A DNA stretch of 64,000 nucleotides from Asticcacaulis excentricus CB 48 (GTDB lineage: Bacteria > Pseudomonadota > Alphaproteobacteria > Caulobacterales > Caulobacteraceae): NCBI RefSeq assembly GCF_000175215.2, contig NC_014816.1, positions 865,001 through 929,000 of the forward strand. Reading direction: 5' to 3'. Both the position numbers and the translations under genes were made by a program. The notes beneath the pieces were generated by a model. That model was not told the DNA's origin and did not search any database. It saw nothing but the letters and a program-made list of their open reading frames with translations. How positions within the stretch are numbered: the first letter of the stretch is position 1; each line of letters opens with the position of its first letter. Positions 48,766-56,744 of this stretch are shown here, piece by piece.

Positions 48766-49697
48766 AGTTGGGTCAGCCCGGTATATTTCTGCGCAATACG
48801 CGCTTTGTGGTCGGGCTGGGGCTGAGTGTGGGTCTCCTGATCGGTCTGATTTCGCTTTGGCCGCACTGGCCTGGTGATATGATCGTGCCCTTCCGGTTGC
48901 AGCTGGTGGCGCTTGCCGTCGCAGGATTGCTCATCAGCCTGTGTCTGGCGCGTCGGGCCTTGATTGGTTTTGCCGCTGTGGTGCTAATGCTCCACGCAAC
49001 CCCTCTCGCCCTGCGGCTCATGCAGCGGCCGGTCCTGCCCGCGGCGAGTGATGCCGGACGGCCGCTCAGCCTTGTTTTCAGCAATGTACTGGCTGATAAT
49101 CGCGACTATGGCCGAGTGATTGCGCTGGCCGAAGGTGAAGATGCCGATCTGTTTGCCGCCGCCGAAACCTCTCCGGCTTGGATCGAGCGGCTGAAGGCAC
49201 TGAGCGCGACCTATCCCTATAGCTATGCCCCGGAGGCGGGGGTTTTCGGCGTGGCGCTATATGCCAGGCAACCCTTCACGCCGACGCTTTATCGCCTCGG
49301 CCGGTACAATATGTCGCTGCTGCGTGCCGATTTCGGTGACTATGTGGTTTATGTTGCCCACCCAATGCCGCCCGCCAATGCCCTTCTGAGCGAAGACAAC
49401 CACCAGTATATTGCGCATCTGGCCCGCCGGGTTGCTGCAGAGACAAAACCGGTTATCGTCACGGGCGATCTCAATGCCACCCTGTGGTCCGGCAGCATGG
49501 AGCCGCTCATGCGTGCCAGAATGAGCTGGCCGGCAGGATCGGGTCTGCGCCACACATGGCCGACGGGCCGCGCGCTTCTGGGCATACAGATCGACCACGT
49601 GCTGACAAAGGGCTTGCCGGCCGGTCGGCTGACAGTTTTACGCCATGTCGGCTCTGATCATCTGCCGGTCAGGGCCGATCTGGTTTTGCCAGAGTGA
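48750..49697 (+). CDS. Membrane-anchored endonuclease/exonuclease/phosphatase (EEP) family protein
   Basis: 315 residues. Three hydrophobic segments in the first 100 residues, then a DNase I-like EEP domain: LVFSNVLADNRDYGRVI near 108 (where metal-binding Asn lies), AAAETSPAWIERLKAL near 130 (Glu), VYVAHPMPP near 200, VIVTGDLNATLWSG near 233 (catalytic D-x-N) and VGSDHLPVRADLVL near 302 (His of the SDH motif). The active domain should face the periplasm. Members act on DNA, phosphoinositides or sphingomyelin; the substrate here is unknown. Confidence 0.85.
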   Translation: MARRLELGQPGIFLRNTRFVVGLGLSVGLLIGLISLWPHWPGDMIVPFRLQLVALAVAGLLISLCLARRALIGFAAVVLMLHATPLALRLMQRPVLPAASDAGRPLSLVFSNVLADNRDYGRVIALAEGEDADLFAAAETSPAWIERLKALSATYPYSYAPEAGVFGVALYARQPFTPTLYRLGRYNMSLLRADFGDYVVYVAHPMPPANALLSEDNHQYIAHLARRVAAETKPVIVTGDLNATLWSGSMEPLMRARMSWPAGSGLRHTWPTGRALLGIQIDHVLTKGLPAGRLTVLRHVGSDHLPVRADLVLPE

Positions 49698-49717
49698 CAA
49701 AGTGGCATCTTCATAAT

Positions 49718-49756
49718 TAGAGCGTATTTCGTTCAGATTGAGCGAAATACGCTCTA
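49718..49756. repeat. Palindromic intergenic element (14-bp arms)
   Basis: TAGAGCGTATTTCG (49718-49731) and CGAAATACGCTCTA (49743-49756) are perfect inverted repeats with an 11-nt loop. It lies between the EEP gene and the truncated EAL fragment. TAGAGC-type palindromes are dispersed in alphaproteobacteria; the element at 2414-2510 also has TAGAGCC at its edges. Confidence 0.7.
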
Positions 49757-49772
49757 AACCCAGTTCACCCGT

Positions 49773-49949
49773 TCAGGCGACCGGTTGAAAAGCCTGTTGT
49801 GGCTTTGCAGGTGAAGCCAGCCGCTCGACTAGTGCCTCCAGACGCAGCGGGCGGGAGAAGAGGTAGCCCTGCATGGCGTGCACGCTGGCGGCCTTGAGGT
49901 GCTGATGCAGGGTCACGGTTTCGACCCGTTCGGCGACCGCCTGTATCCT
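49773..49949 (-). pseudogene. 3' fragment of an EAL-domain (c-di-GMP phosphodiesterase) gene
   Basis: Only the last 58 residues of an EAL domain remain: RIQAVAERVETVTLHQHLKA, then MQGYLFSRPLRLEALVERL, matching the conserved end (VVAEGVETEEQ..., GYLFSRPLP). The EAL, DDFG-type and other catalytic blocks are absent; sequence 5' of base 49949 on this strand is the antisense of a response-regulator fragment. It cannot encode an active phosphodiesterase. Confidence 0.8.
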
Positions 49950-50396
49950 GAAGACGGGGCTGATGCCTGGAAGAAGGTGGGCCGCACCACCAATGACATC
50001 GTGCGGCTCGATCTCGACATACCGCGTATGGATGGTTTTGAGCTTCTGGGCCTGATGCGCGCCGATGCGACACACCGCCACGTGCCGGCGGTGGTGGCCA
50101 CCGGGCGCGAAGACATGCTAGCCCTGGGCAAGGCTTTTGCCAATGGTGCGACGTCGTTTGTCATCAAGCCGCTGAACTGGCGGCTGGTGTCGCATCAGCT
50201 GTCCTACGTGCTCAAGAGCGCGCACGAGGAGGCGGTGGCGCGTCAGACCCTTCGCACGCGTCAGGAGGACAATCGTCTCAGGGATGAGGCGGTGACGCTG
50301 GCGCTTTCAAAGCTGGAAAAGTCGAGCCGCGCCCTGAAGTTCATGCTGGCGCAGTCCGAAGGGGTCGAGCTGGCCGACGCGCAAACCACGGCTTAA
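49950..50396 (+). pseudogene. 3' part of a response-regulator gene, N-terminus deleted
   Basis: From about 49950 the + strand frame reads EDGADAWKKVGRTTNDIVRL, then DLDIPRMDGFELLGLMRADA with the phospho-acceptor Asp, VPAVVATGREDMLALGKAFA and the Lys in FVIKPLNWRLV. These are the second half of a receiver domain, followed by a coiled-coil tail ending ADAQTTA. The first 45 or so residues, with the acidic metal-binding pair, are missing, and the frame before 49950 is antisense EAL sequence. The nearest ATG (49878) lies in that antisense part. After the stop, 50397-50477 contains a CTCTGG-CGG-CCAGAG hairpin and no gene. Confidence 0.78.
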
Positions 50397-50477
50397 CCTA
50401 TGATGCAACTGTGCGAAACCCTGACTCTGGCGGCCAGAGCCAGCTGACCCTGACCGCGGCTTCGCAGGGGTGAAGCC

Positions 50478-50966
50478 TCAAGGATTCACAAACTCTCCGG
50501 TCTTGCCACTTTTGGCGGCCTCTTCGGCTAGAACCACATCCTTGTGATCCACCACCCCGTCCTTGTTGCGATCGTGCAAATCGAACATGCGCAGACCCGA
50601 AGCGAGGTGTTCCGCCTGACTGATCGCGCCGTTTTTGTCGGCGTCAAGGACGCCGAAACGCACCTTGGCCTGACGCATCTGGCGTTGCTGTTCCTCCAGA
50701 CGCTTTTCGGGGTCGCCGATGCGGCTCAGTCTGGCCATCAGGCGGCCTTCGTACTCGCCGATGTATTCGGCCTCGCTCAGGATGCCGTCTTCATTGAAGT
50801 CTGCCTTGCGAATTTCGATGGCGCGACCAGCCTTGAACTCTTCCTGCGACACCTTGCCGTCGCCATTGAGGTCCTGTTCCTCGACAAAGACTGAGGTGGA
50901 GTGTGAGGCGGCCAGTGCCGGGGCCGAGATAGCGACTAGGGCCGCTATGAAAAGGGAGGTTTTCAT
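50478..50966 (-). CDS. Periplasmic EF-hand protein
   Basis: 162 residues. Signal peptide MKTSLFIAALVAISAPALAA. Four EF-hand-type calcium loops follow: DLNGDGKVSQEEF near residue 34, DFNEDGILSEAEY near 55, DADKNGAISQAEH near 107 and DRNKDGVVDHKDV near 131; all keep the 1-3-5-12 acidic pattern or close to it. It probably binds Ca2+ or another divalent ion in the periplasm. It follows the DUF4198 gene by 22 bp on the same strand, and that pair is divergent from a TonB receptor, which suggests a metal-uptake role. Confidence 0.85.
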   Translation of the reverse strand: MKTSLFIAALVAISAPALAASHSTSVFVEEQDLNGDGKVSQEEFKAGRAIEIRKADFNEDGILSEAEYIGEYEGRLMARLSRIGDPEKRLEEQQRQMRQAKVRFGVLDADKNGAISQAEHLASGLRMFDLHDRNKDGVVDHKDVVLAEEAAKSGKTGEFVNP

Positions 50967-50988
50967 CTGGGTATCCTTATAGAACAGG

Positions 50989-51798
50989 TTATTGGGGGAG
51001 AACTTCGAGAGTGAGGGTGGCGGTGTGGCTGAGCCACAGGTTCGCCCGACCTTCGGCGGGGCGGCGCATGCGCACCTGAAGGAGGTAGAGGCCGGCGGTC
51101 TTCGGCGTGAAGGTGACTTCGCCCGCATCGTTGGTGCGTAGCGTCTTTTCGCCAACCCTAGGCATGGCGTAGGTCTGGCCGTCGGTGATGATGGTCACGT
51201 CTTGACCCGGCAGACCCTTGCCGTTTTCACGCACGCGCACGGTGAAGGGTTCGCCCGCATAGGCGTCATAAGGCGCAGTTACGGGGAAGAGTTCTACGCC
51301 GTCGCTGCGGAAATCCGGACGGCTAGGGCGGCCATGCGTCACATAGACATCGGCGCGGGTCAGGCTTTGCACGTCGATCACGGTTTCACCGGATCGGGCC
51401 GCATTAGGGCCTTCGAGAAAGTGCACCTCACCGTCGCGGATGACGCCCCTAGCTACGCGGCCTTTACGCACGCCGGACGAGATCAGATAGGTGCCTTCAG
51501 CCTTCAGCGGCGCTTCGAGGAATACCGCATCCTTCAGCGTCGCCGCCGCGGGCAGGGGGGTATCCGTTCCGTCCGGGGCGATGATGTGGAAGGCGTCCGA
51601 CTTCATGGCGACGTCAGGACGCAGATCGCCGTCAGAGAAGGCGGCTTCGACCGTTATGTGGTCGCGCGTTGCCGGGACCGTAAAGGCCGCAGGCTTGAGA
51701 TAGGGTGAATGCGCCAGTGCGGGAGCGGTCAATAAACCAAAGAAAAGCAACGGCGTAATGCCGATAAAGCGATAGGCGGTCATCTCGTATGATCCCAT
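50989..51798 (-). CDS. DUF4198 periplasmic protein (metal-uptake associated)
   Basis: 269 residues from ATG 51798 (264 from ATG 51783, also plausible). A signal peptide IGITPLLFFGLLTAPALAHS puts it in the periplasm; the mature start HSPYLKPAAFTVPATRDHIT with its His is typical of DUF4198/NikK-type proteins, which help nickel, cobalt or iron uptake. Two beta-sandwich parts follow, the second with ENGKGLPGQDVTIITDGQTY near 190 and a carboxypeptidase-regulatory-like end FTPKTAGLYLLQVRMRRPAE. A Fur-box-like palindrome lies 34-52 bp upstream. Confidence 0.82.
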   Translation of the reverse strand: MGSYEMTAYRFIGITPLLFFGLLTAPALAHSPYLKPAAFTVPATRDHITVEAAFSDGDLRPDVAMKSDAFHIIAPDGTDTPLPAAATLKDAVFLEAPLKAEGTYLISSGVRKGRVARGVIRDGEVHFLEGPNAARSGETVIDVQSLTRADVYVTHGRPSRPDFRSDGVELFPVTAPYDAYAGEPFTVRVRENGKGLPGQDVTIITDGQTYAMPRVGEKTLRTNDAGEVTFTPKTAGLYLLQVRMRRPAEGRANLWLSHTATLTLEVLPQ

Positions 51799-51831
51799 AA
51801 ATGAGCCCTGTGGCTCGAAAGACATTAATCC

Positions 51832-51850
51832 AATAATGAGAATCATTATT
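51832..51850. promoter_or_regulatory. Fur-box-like palindrome 1
   Basis: AATAATGAGAATCATTATT is a 19-bp near-perfect palindrome matching the classic Fur box GATAATGATAATCATTATC at 16 of 19 positions. It is placed before the DUF4198 gene and so would repress it when iron is plentiful. Confidence 0.8.
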
Positions 51851-51896
51851 ATTTGCAAGTGGCTTGACCCGCACCAGTTCGGGGTGTAGTTGGCGG

Positions 51897-51915
51897 GTTA
51901 ATGAGAATTATTCGC
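51897..51915. promoter_or_regulatory. Fur-box-like site 2
   Basis: GTTAATGAGAATTATTCGC is a weaker Fur-box match, 61 bp before the TonB receptor start. Together with site 1, it suggests that both divergent transcripts are iron-regulated. Confidence 0.6.
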
Positions 51916-51975
51916 AATTGAGGCCGTGAGGTCCATGACGAATCTCAGCGGCTTTTTTTGAAAGGAAGTATGGGG

Positions 51976-54066
51976 ATGTCACTCAAATCATACCGTTTGT
52001 CAGCCGTCAGCGCTCTGGCGCTAAACGCCCTGGTTCTGTCTGCCGCGCCTGTGCTGGCGCAGGCGGCGGACAAGACGGGCGATGCCACCACCCAGCTGTC
52101 GCTGGGGCGCATCGTTGTCTCGGCGGGAAAGGAAAAGATCGCCACCGATACGCCGCAATCGGTGACGGTCCTCGATCAGGAAGACCTTGAAAACGCGCAG
52201 GCCGGTACAGTGGGCGAACTGCTGGAAGGCGTGGCCGGGGTTGATGCGGCTGGGGGCGTCTCATCGCTGGGGCAGGGGTTGAACATCCGCGGCATGGGCA
52301 CCGCCCTTTCGGAATCGGACAGCCGCGTCGTCTTCACGGTCGATGGCGTCACAAAGTTTTTTGAGGGCTATCGCATGGGCAGCCTGTTCACCGATACCGA
52401 GCTTTACAAGCGCGTTGAAGTACTGCGCGGGCCGTCGTCCTCGACTGTTTATGGCTCCGGCGCGTTGGCCGGAACGGTCAACTTCACCACCAAGGACGCC
52501 TCGGATTTTCTAACGGGTGATGATCGTTTTGCCGTGCGTCTGAAAGGTGGCTATGACAGCAACAGCGAGGGCACGCTGATTTCGGCGACTCTGGCGGCAA
52601 AGCCTGTGCAGAACCTCGACGTGCTGCTGGTCGCCAATAAGCGCGACTTCGGCAACTACACCGATGGCAATGGAAAGATAGTCAATCCGTCGCAGGCGGC
52701 GGGCGAATCGGTTCTGCTCAAGAGCCGGTACTATATCGGCGGCGACCGCCATCATAGCGTATGGGCCTCAGCCCAGAAGTGGAGCGACGATTCCTGGCAG
52801 ATCTATGATCAGCAGGCGGCCTTTACGACCAGTCAGGTGCGCCGAAAGACCGACGACACCAACTATGTGATCGGTTACGCCAACGCCTTCGACGGCAATG
52901 ACTGGCTTGACCTCAGGGCGCAGATCGCCTTCGATGAATCGAAGACCGATCAGAGCGACAACCAGTTTTCGCCCACCGCGCTCGGTTTTACGTCGCAGTA
53001 CAGCTACAAGACCGTGCAGGCGAAGATGGAGAATATCTCGACCTTTACCACCGGTCCCGTCGAGCACTTTCTGACCGTCGGTGTGCAGACCTATCATCAG
53101 GAGCGCCGCAACCCGCGTTATAGTGCGACGGGCAGTCTGACCAACGGCGCGACCACCCACCCCGAAGGTGATATGAACCGCGTCAGCCTGTATATGCAGG
53201 ACGAAATCCTGATCGGTGAGAAGCTGACCCTCATACCGGGGATCCGCTATGACAAGTCGAAGCTGAAGCCCGGTGCAGGTACTTATGTAGTGGGCACGAC
53301 CGGCGTGCCGTCTTCGGTCGAATTGGACGCCACCTCGCCTAAACTGGCGGTGCTTTATGCTGTGACGAATGAGGTCAAACTGTTTGGTTCGCTGTCGCAT
53401 ACAGAGCGCCTGCCGGTGCTGGACGAAATCTATACGCGCGGTGCGGCCCAGACCATCAGCCTCAATCTCAAGCCGGAAGAGTCTGAAAACCGCGAAGTGG
53501 GGGCCAGCTATTCGAAACGCGGCCTTTTCTCTAAGGGAGACGGCCTGAACCTCAAGCTGACCGTGTTCCAGAACGACATCAAAAACCTGGTCACGCGCAC
53601 CTCGACCACGGCTTCGGCCTACACCAATGTCGGCGAGGCACGCTATGAAGGGGCTGAGCTTGAAGCTGAATACGCCTCGCGGCGTGTCTTCGGGCGCGCG
53701 GCGTGGTCAACTGTCAATGGCTATAATAAGCTGACGCATATCGCATTTAACACGATCCCGTCGGAACAGTTGAACCTGACGGCGGGCTGGGTCTTTCCGG
53801 AACAGGGGGTCACGCTCGGCTGGAAAGGCGATATTGCCGACAAACAGTATAGCTACAACGCCACCACCGGCGTCGTGTCTGCCACCAGCAAATCCTATAC
53901 GGTGCATAATCTGTTTGCCACCTATCGCCCAGTGTCCGGCCCGCTGGCCGGGATCGAGGCACGTCTGAACTGGGACAATATCTTCGACACCTATTATCAG
54001 CCGCAACTGAGTTATCTGCCCGCTGCGGGTCAGACCTTCCGCCTGAGCCTCGCCCGGACGTTCTGA
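51976..54066 (+). CDS. TonB-dependent receptor, probably for iron or other metal complex
   Basis: 696 residues. Signal peptide (LSAVSALALNALVLSAAPVLAQA), TonB-box region near LSLGRIVVSAGKE, plug domain (TPQSVTVLDQEDLENAQA, GLNIRGMGT, VEVLRGPSSSTVYGSGALAG near 165) and a 22-strand barrel ending in FRLSLARTF with the terminal Phe needed for outer-membrane insertion. The plug pattern is that of siderophore/heme receptors. AAGGA is nine bases before ATG 51976; an ATG two codons earlier and a TTG are alternatives. A Fur-like box precedes it and tonB follows after 8 bp. Confidence 0.92.
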   Translation: MSLKSYRLSAVSALALNALVLSAAPVLAQAADKTGDATTQLSLGRIVVSAGKEKIATDTPQSVTVLDQEDLENAQAGTVGELLEGVAGVDAAGGVSSLGQGLNIRGMGTALSESDSRVVFTVDGVTKFFEGYRMGSLFTDTELYKRVEVLRGPSSSTVYGSGALAGTVNFTTKDASDFLTGDDRFAVRLKGGYDSNSEGTLISATLAAKPVQNLDVLLVANKRDFGNYTDGNGKIVNPSQAAGESVLLKSRYYIGGDRHHSVWASAQKWSDDSWQIYDQQAAFTTSQVRRKTDDTNYVIGYANAFDGNDWLDLRAQIAFDESKTDQSDNQFSPTALGFTSQYSYKTVQAKMENISTFTTGPVEHFLTVGVQTYHQERRNPRYSATGSLTNGATTHPEGDMNRVSLYMQDEILIGEKLTLIPGIRYDKSKLKPGAGTYVVGTTGVPSSVELDATSPKLAVLYAVTNEVKLFGSLSHTERLPVLDEIYTRGAAQTISLNLKPEESENREVGASYSKRGLFSKGDGLNLKLTVFQNDIKNLVTRTSTTASAYTNVGEARYEGAELEAEYASRRVFGRAAWSTVNGYNKLTHIAFNTIPSEQLNLTAGWVFPEQGVTLGWKGDIADKQYSYNATTGVVSATSKSYTVHNLFATYRPVSGPLAGIEARLNWDNIFDTYYQPQLSYLPAAGQTFRLSLARTF

Positions 54067-54074
54067 GGCCATCG

Positions 54075-54797
54075 GTGACGAGCCATAGTCAAAAAAGTCT
54101 GGCTTTGGGAGCCTCCGTTCTGGTGAACGGGGGCTTCCTGCTGGCCGTGGCGGGGCTGACGCCTCAGCCGTCACCCCCTCCGGTCGAAATTCCGGCGTTT
54201 GAGGTGTCACTGGAGAGGCCAGTGCGCTCCTCGGTGGAAGCAGACCCGCCAACGGCGGTGGTACAGACATCCTCCTCTGCGGATGTCAAACCTTCTGAAC
54301 AGCCTGTTTACAAAGCGGTTTCGACGCCGACGCCTTCGTCTTCGTCGGCACCCGTCGCAGCCATCCCCACAGCGCAGGTGGCTCCGGCCTCGGGCCGGTC
54401 AGAGCCCGCCGCAGTGACGCCGTCTGCGCGCGCACCTGCGACTGCGGCCCCTAGCGCCCCACCTCAAGCGGTGGGGGCGTCACGGCCGAGCGCGGTGCAA
54501 GGCCAGCCCACAGCGACCTACGCCGCCCGCCTGCGCCAGCATATCGAACAATTCAAAATCTACCCACCGCAGGCCAAACGCCGTCGCGTCGAAGGTGAGG
54601 TCGTCCTCAGCTTTCAGATGGATCGCCAGGGGCGCGTTCTGATGTCGCGGATCGAGCGCGGATCAGGTTCTGCCGACATTGATCGGGCGGCACTGACTAT
54701 GCTGGCAGACGCCCAACCCCTGCCGCGCCCGCCGGATACCCTGACGGGAGAGGTCTTGTCCCTTAGCTTTGCCACGCGCTTCAGCTTAAGCGATTGA
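54075..54797 (+). CDS. tonB: TonB-family energy transducer
   Basis: 240 residues, GTG start at 54075 with CTGAGG seven bases before it. One N-terminal membrane segment (LALGASVLVNGGFLLAVAGL), then a 110-residue Pro/Ala/Ser-rich periplasmic spacer, then the TonB C-terminal domain: YAARLRQHIEQFKIYPPQAK near 150, RRVEGEVVLSFQMDRQGRVL near 172 and SADIDRAALTMLADAQPLPR near 197. It transmits proton-motive force to the adjacent receptor. ExbB and ExbD are not in the window. Confidence 0.92.
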   Translation: MTSHSQKSLALGASVLVNGGFLLAVAGLTPQPSPPPVEIPAFEVSLERPVRSSVEADPPTAVVQTSSSADVKPSEQPVYKAVSTPTPSSSSAPVAAIPTAQVAPASGRSEPAAVTPSARAPATAAPSAPPQAVGASRPSAVQGQPTATYAARLRQHIEQFKIYPPQAKRRRVEGEVVLSFQMDRQGRVLMSRIERGSGSADIDRAALTMLADAQPLPRPPDTLTGEVLSLSFATRFSLSD

Positions 54798-54848
54798 AAC
54801 TGAAGTATCTACGACAGTCGAAGGTAAATCTGTTTGCAGCTTGGGTGA

Positions 54849-54938
<90 letters not shown>

Positions 54939-54939
54939 G

Positions 54940-55308
54940 TGTATCAAGGTGTAATGAGTTCGTCCGTGGACGTCGCCCAGTGGTCGCGGGCAGGGCCGTT
55001 CTCCTACTCACAAGAGTTTCGCAACGCAAGCCCCTTTCCACAGCTATTCACATTTAATTATTGAAAACTTACGGGCCGAAGACGAGGACATAGGGCAACT
55101 GCGTCCGAAAAAAGGCATTTCATCTTATAGTGTCTTTCGGGTGTCAGTCGTCGTTAAAGACGTATTAAAGGGCACATTTTCAACCAAAATGGCATTTTAG
55201 GTGCTAGGCAAGATATGTTCCCGCAGTTATGTAGGCGTTTGTAATTACGGTTAGTCCGTCGTGCGTAAATTCGGCGGCCTCATCGATGGCCAAGAGAGGG
55301 CATTACAC
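54940..55308. other. Gap between tRNA-Ser and the OmpA-family gene; regulatory DNA
   Basis: No gene is supported here. The open frames run through the tRNA and are shadows. The DNA is AT-richer than its surroundings from about 55040 to 55260. It holds the CtrA box at 55154-55168 and GAGAGGG at 55294-55300, the ribosome site for the OmpA gene. The leader of the OmpA mRNA may be well over 100 nt. Confidence 0.5.
55154..55168 (+). promoter_or_regulatory. CtrA binding box upstream of the OmpA-family gene
   Basis: TTAA-AGACGTA-TTAA is an exact full CtrA consensus (TTAA-N7-TTAA), 141 bp before the ATG. CtrA is the master cell-cycle regulator of Caulobacterales, and boxes at about -35 activate envelope genes before division. 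The distance would allow a promoter near 55190 and a leader of about 110 nt. Confidence 0.78.
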
Positions 55309-56532
55309 ATGAAACTCAACTTGCTGGCGGGCGCTGCGCTCGTCGCACTGGCGGTGGCGTCTGGCGCCGCCGCTCAGGAAGCCGAAGGCTGGTACGGCGC
55401 TGTCGACCTCGGCTACAACCAGAAATCCGAATATGGCGCGAAGTCGGCGAACAATATGCCGGACGGCTCGCCGTTCGTTTATGATGTGTCGACGGAAAAT
55501 GACTGGGCAGGCTTTGCTCGCCTCGGATACCGCTACAACCCGAACTGGCGCGTCGAATTCGAAGGCGGCTATCGTCCGGGTGATGTGGATGCCGCCCGCG
55601 GCTTCGCTCGCGTCTATCCGTACGCTGGTGGTACCGCTCCGCGCGACACCGCGCTCTGCACGCCGGGCGTGACCCGCACGGCTTCGACCCCCTGCGGCAG
55701 CCCGGTCGGCTCGTTCGATCAGACGACCTTCATGGCGAACCTGATTTACGATTTCATTCCGGAATCCAAGTTCCACCCGTTTGTGGGTCTCGGCATTGGT
55801 TTGGACCGCGTGAAGGCTGACTTCACGGGTCAGTATTCGGTCAACCCGACCGGCGTTGGCCAAAACCTGACCATTTCCGGTGAAGACACCGTCGCCGCCT
55901 ACCAGGCGCTGGCAGGTTTCGCCTGGGCTCTGTCGGATCGCTTGAATCTTGACCTGACCTATCGCTATCTGACCACGGAAGAAGTCAACCTGAATGCGAC
56001 TTCGACCACGGCTCTCCTGAACCCGGGTTCGTTCTCGGGTAAGTTCGACGATCAGACCCTGACCGTCGGCCTGCGCTGGTCGTTTGGCGCGCCGCCGCCC
56101 CCGCCGCCGCCGCCTCCGCCTCCTCCGCCTCCTCCGCCTCCGCCGCCGCCGCCGCCCCCTCCGCCGCCTGCGCCGGTTGAAGAAGCGGTGAAGTACGAAG
56201 CTCGCGAGTTCATCGTGTACTTCGAATTCGATCAGTCCACCCTGACCGCCGACGCGCAAGCGATCGTCCAGCAGGCGGCTGATTACGCGAAGGCCGGTAA
56301 CGCGACCCGCGTGGTTGTCGTTGGTCACGCCGATACTTCGGGTTCGGCTGCCTACAACATCCGCCTGTCGGAACGTCGCGCCAAGACTGTGGCTGACGCT
56401 CTCGCCGGTCTCGGCGTGTCGGGTTCGATCCTGGCCGTTGACTGGAAGGGTGAATCGGCTCCGGCAGTCGCCACCGGCGACGGCGTGAAGGAACCTCTGA
56501 ACCGTCGTTCGACCATCGACATCGCGTTCTAA
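55309..56532 (+). CDS. OmpA-family outer membrane protein with polyproline linker
   Basis: 407 residues. Signal peptide MKLNLLAGAALVALAVASGA, then an eight-strand OmpA-type barrel (WYGAVDLGYNQKSEYG to LTVGLRWSFGA, residues 22-260) with two Cys in a loop. A run of 26 prolines (56092-56169) links to an OmpA/Pal peptidoglycan-binding domain: FIVYFEFDQSTLTADAQAIV near 306, VVVVGHADTSGSAAYNIRLSE with the NxxLSxxRA-type SERRAKTVADAL, and PLNRRSTIDIAF at the end. It anchors the outer membrane to the cell wall. ATG 55309 follows GAGAGGG. CtrA-controlled expression is likely. Confidence 0.95.
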   Translation: MKLNLLAGAALVALAVASGAAAQEAEGWYGAVDLGYNQKSEYGAKSANNMPDGSPFVYDVSTENDWAGFARLGYRYNPNWRVEFEGGYRPGDVDAARGFARVYPYAGGTAPRDTALCTPGVTRTASTPCGSPVGSFDQTTFMANLIYDFIPESKFHPFVGLGIGLDRVKADFTGQYSVNPTGVGQNLTISGEDTVAAYQALAGFAWALSDRLNLDLTYRYLTTEEVNLNATSTTALLNPGSFSGKFDDQTLTVGLRWSFGAPPPPPPPPPPPPPPPPPPPPPPPPPPAPVEEAVKYEAREFIVYFEFDQSTLTADAQAIVQQAADYAKAGNATRVVVVGHADTSGSAAYNIRLSERRAKTVADALAGLGVSGSILAVDWKGESAPAVATGDGVKEPLNRRSTIDIAF

Positions 56533-56564
56533 TCGAACGCGGTCGGTATCGACAGACAACAAGA

Positions 56565-56596
56565 AACCCGGCCTGTTCGCAGGTCGGGTTTTTTGT
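56565..56596 (+). terminator. Terminator after the OmpA-family gene
   Basis: AACCCGGCCTG (56565-56575) and CAGGTCGGGTT (56580-56590), one G-T pair, around the stable tetraloop TTCG, followed by TTTTTT. Confidence 0.92.
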
Positions 56597-56744
56597 GCTT
56601 GCTTGGAGCGTTGGGAGGCCTGAAGATCGTGGGCGCTTCGGCCTCACCCCGTTACATACCGCTGCCGGAGGGGGACGTTTGCGCACCGACTTTGGGGTGC
56701 AGGGACTTCAGGCCCTTGCGTCTCACGACTGTGTCTAAACCCCT

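Noticed and set aside
49878..49949. Start of the response-regulator fragment as a real N-terminus
   Set aside because: This stretch is antisense to the conserved end of the EAL domain, so the frame is open by chance and the receiver domain is truncated.
55303..56562. 419-residue frame antisense to the OmpA-family gene
   Set aside because: It contains a poly-Arg run that is only the complement of the polyproline codons. The + strand gene has signal peptide, barrel and OmpA domain.
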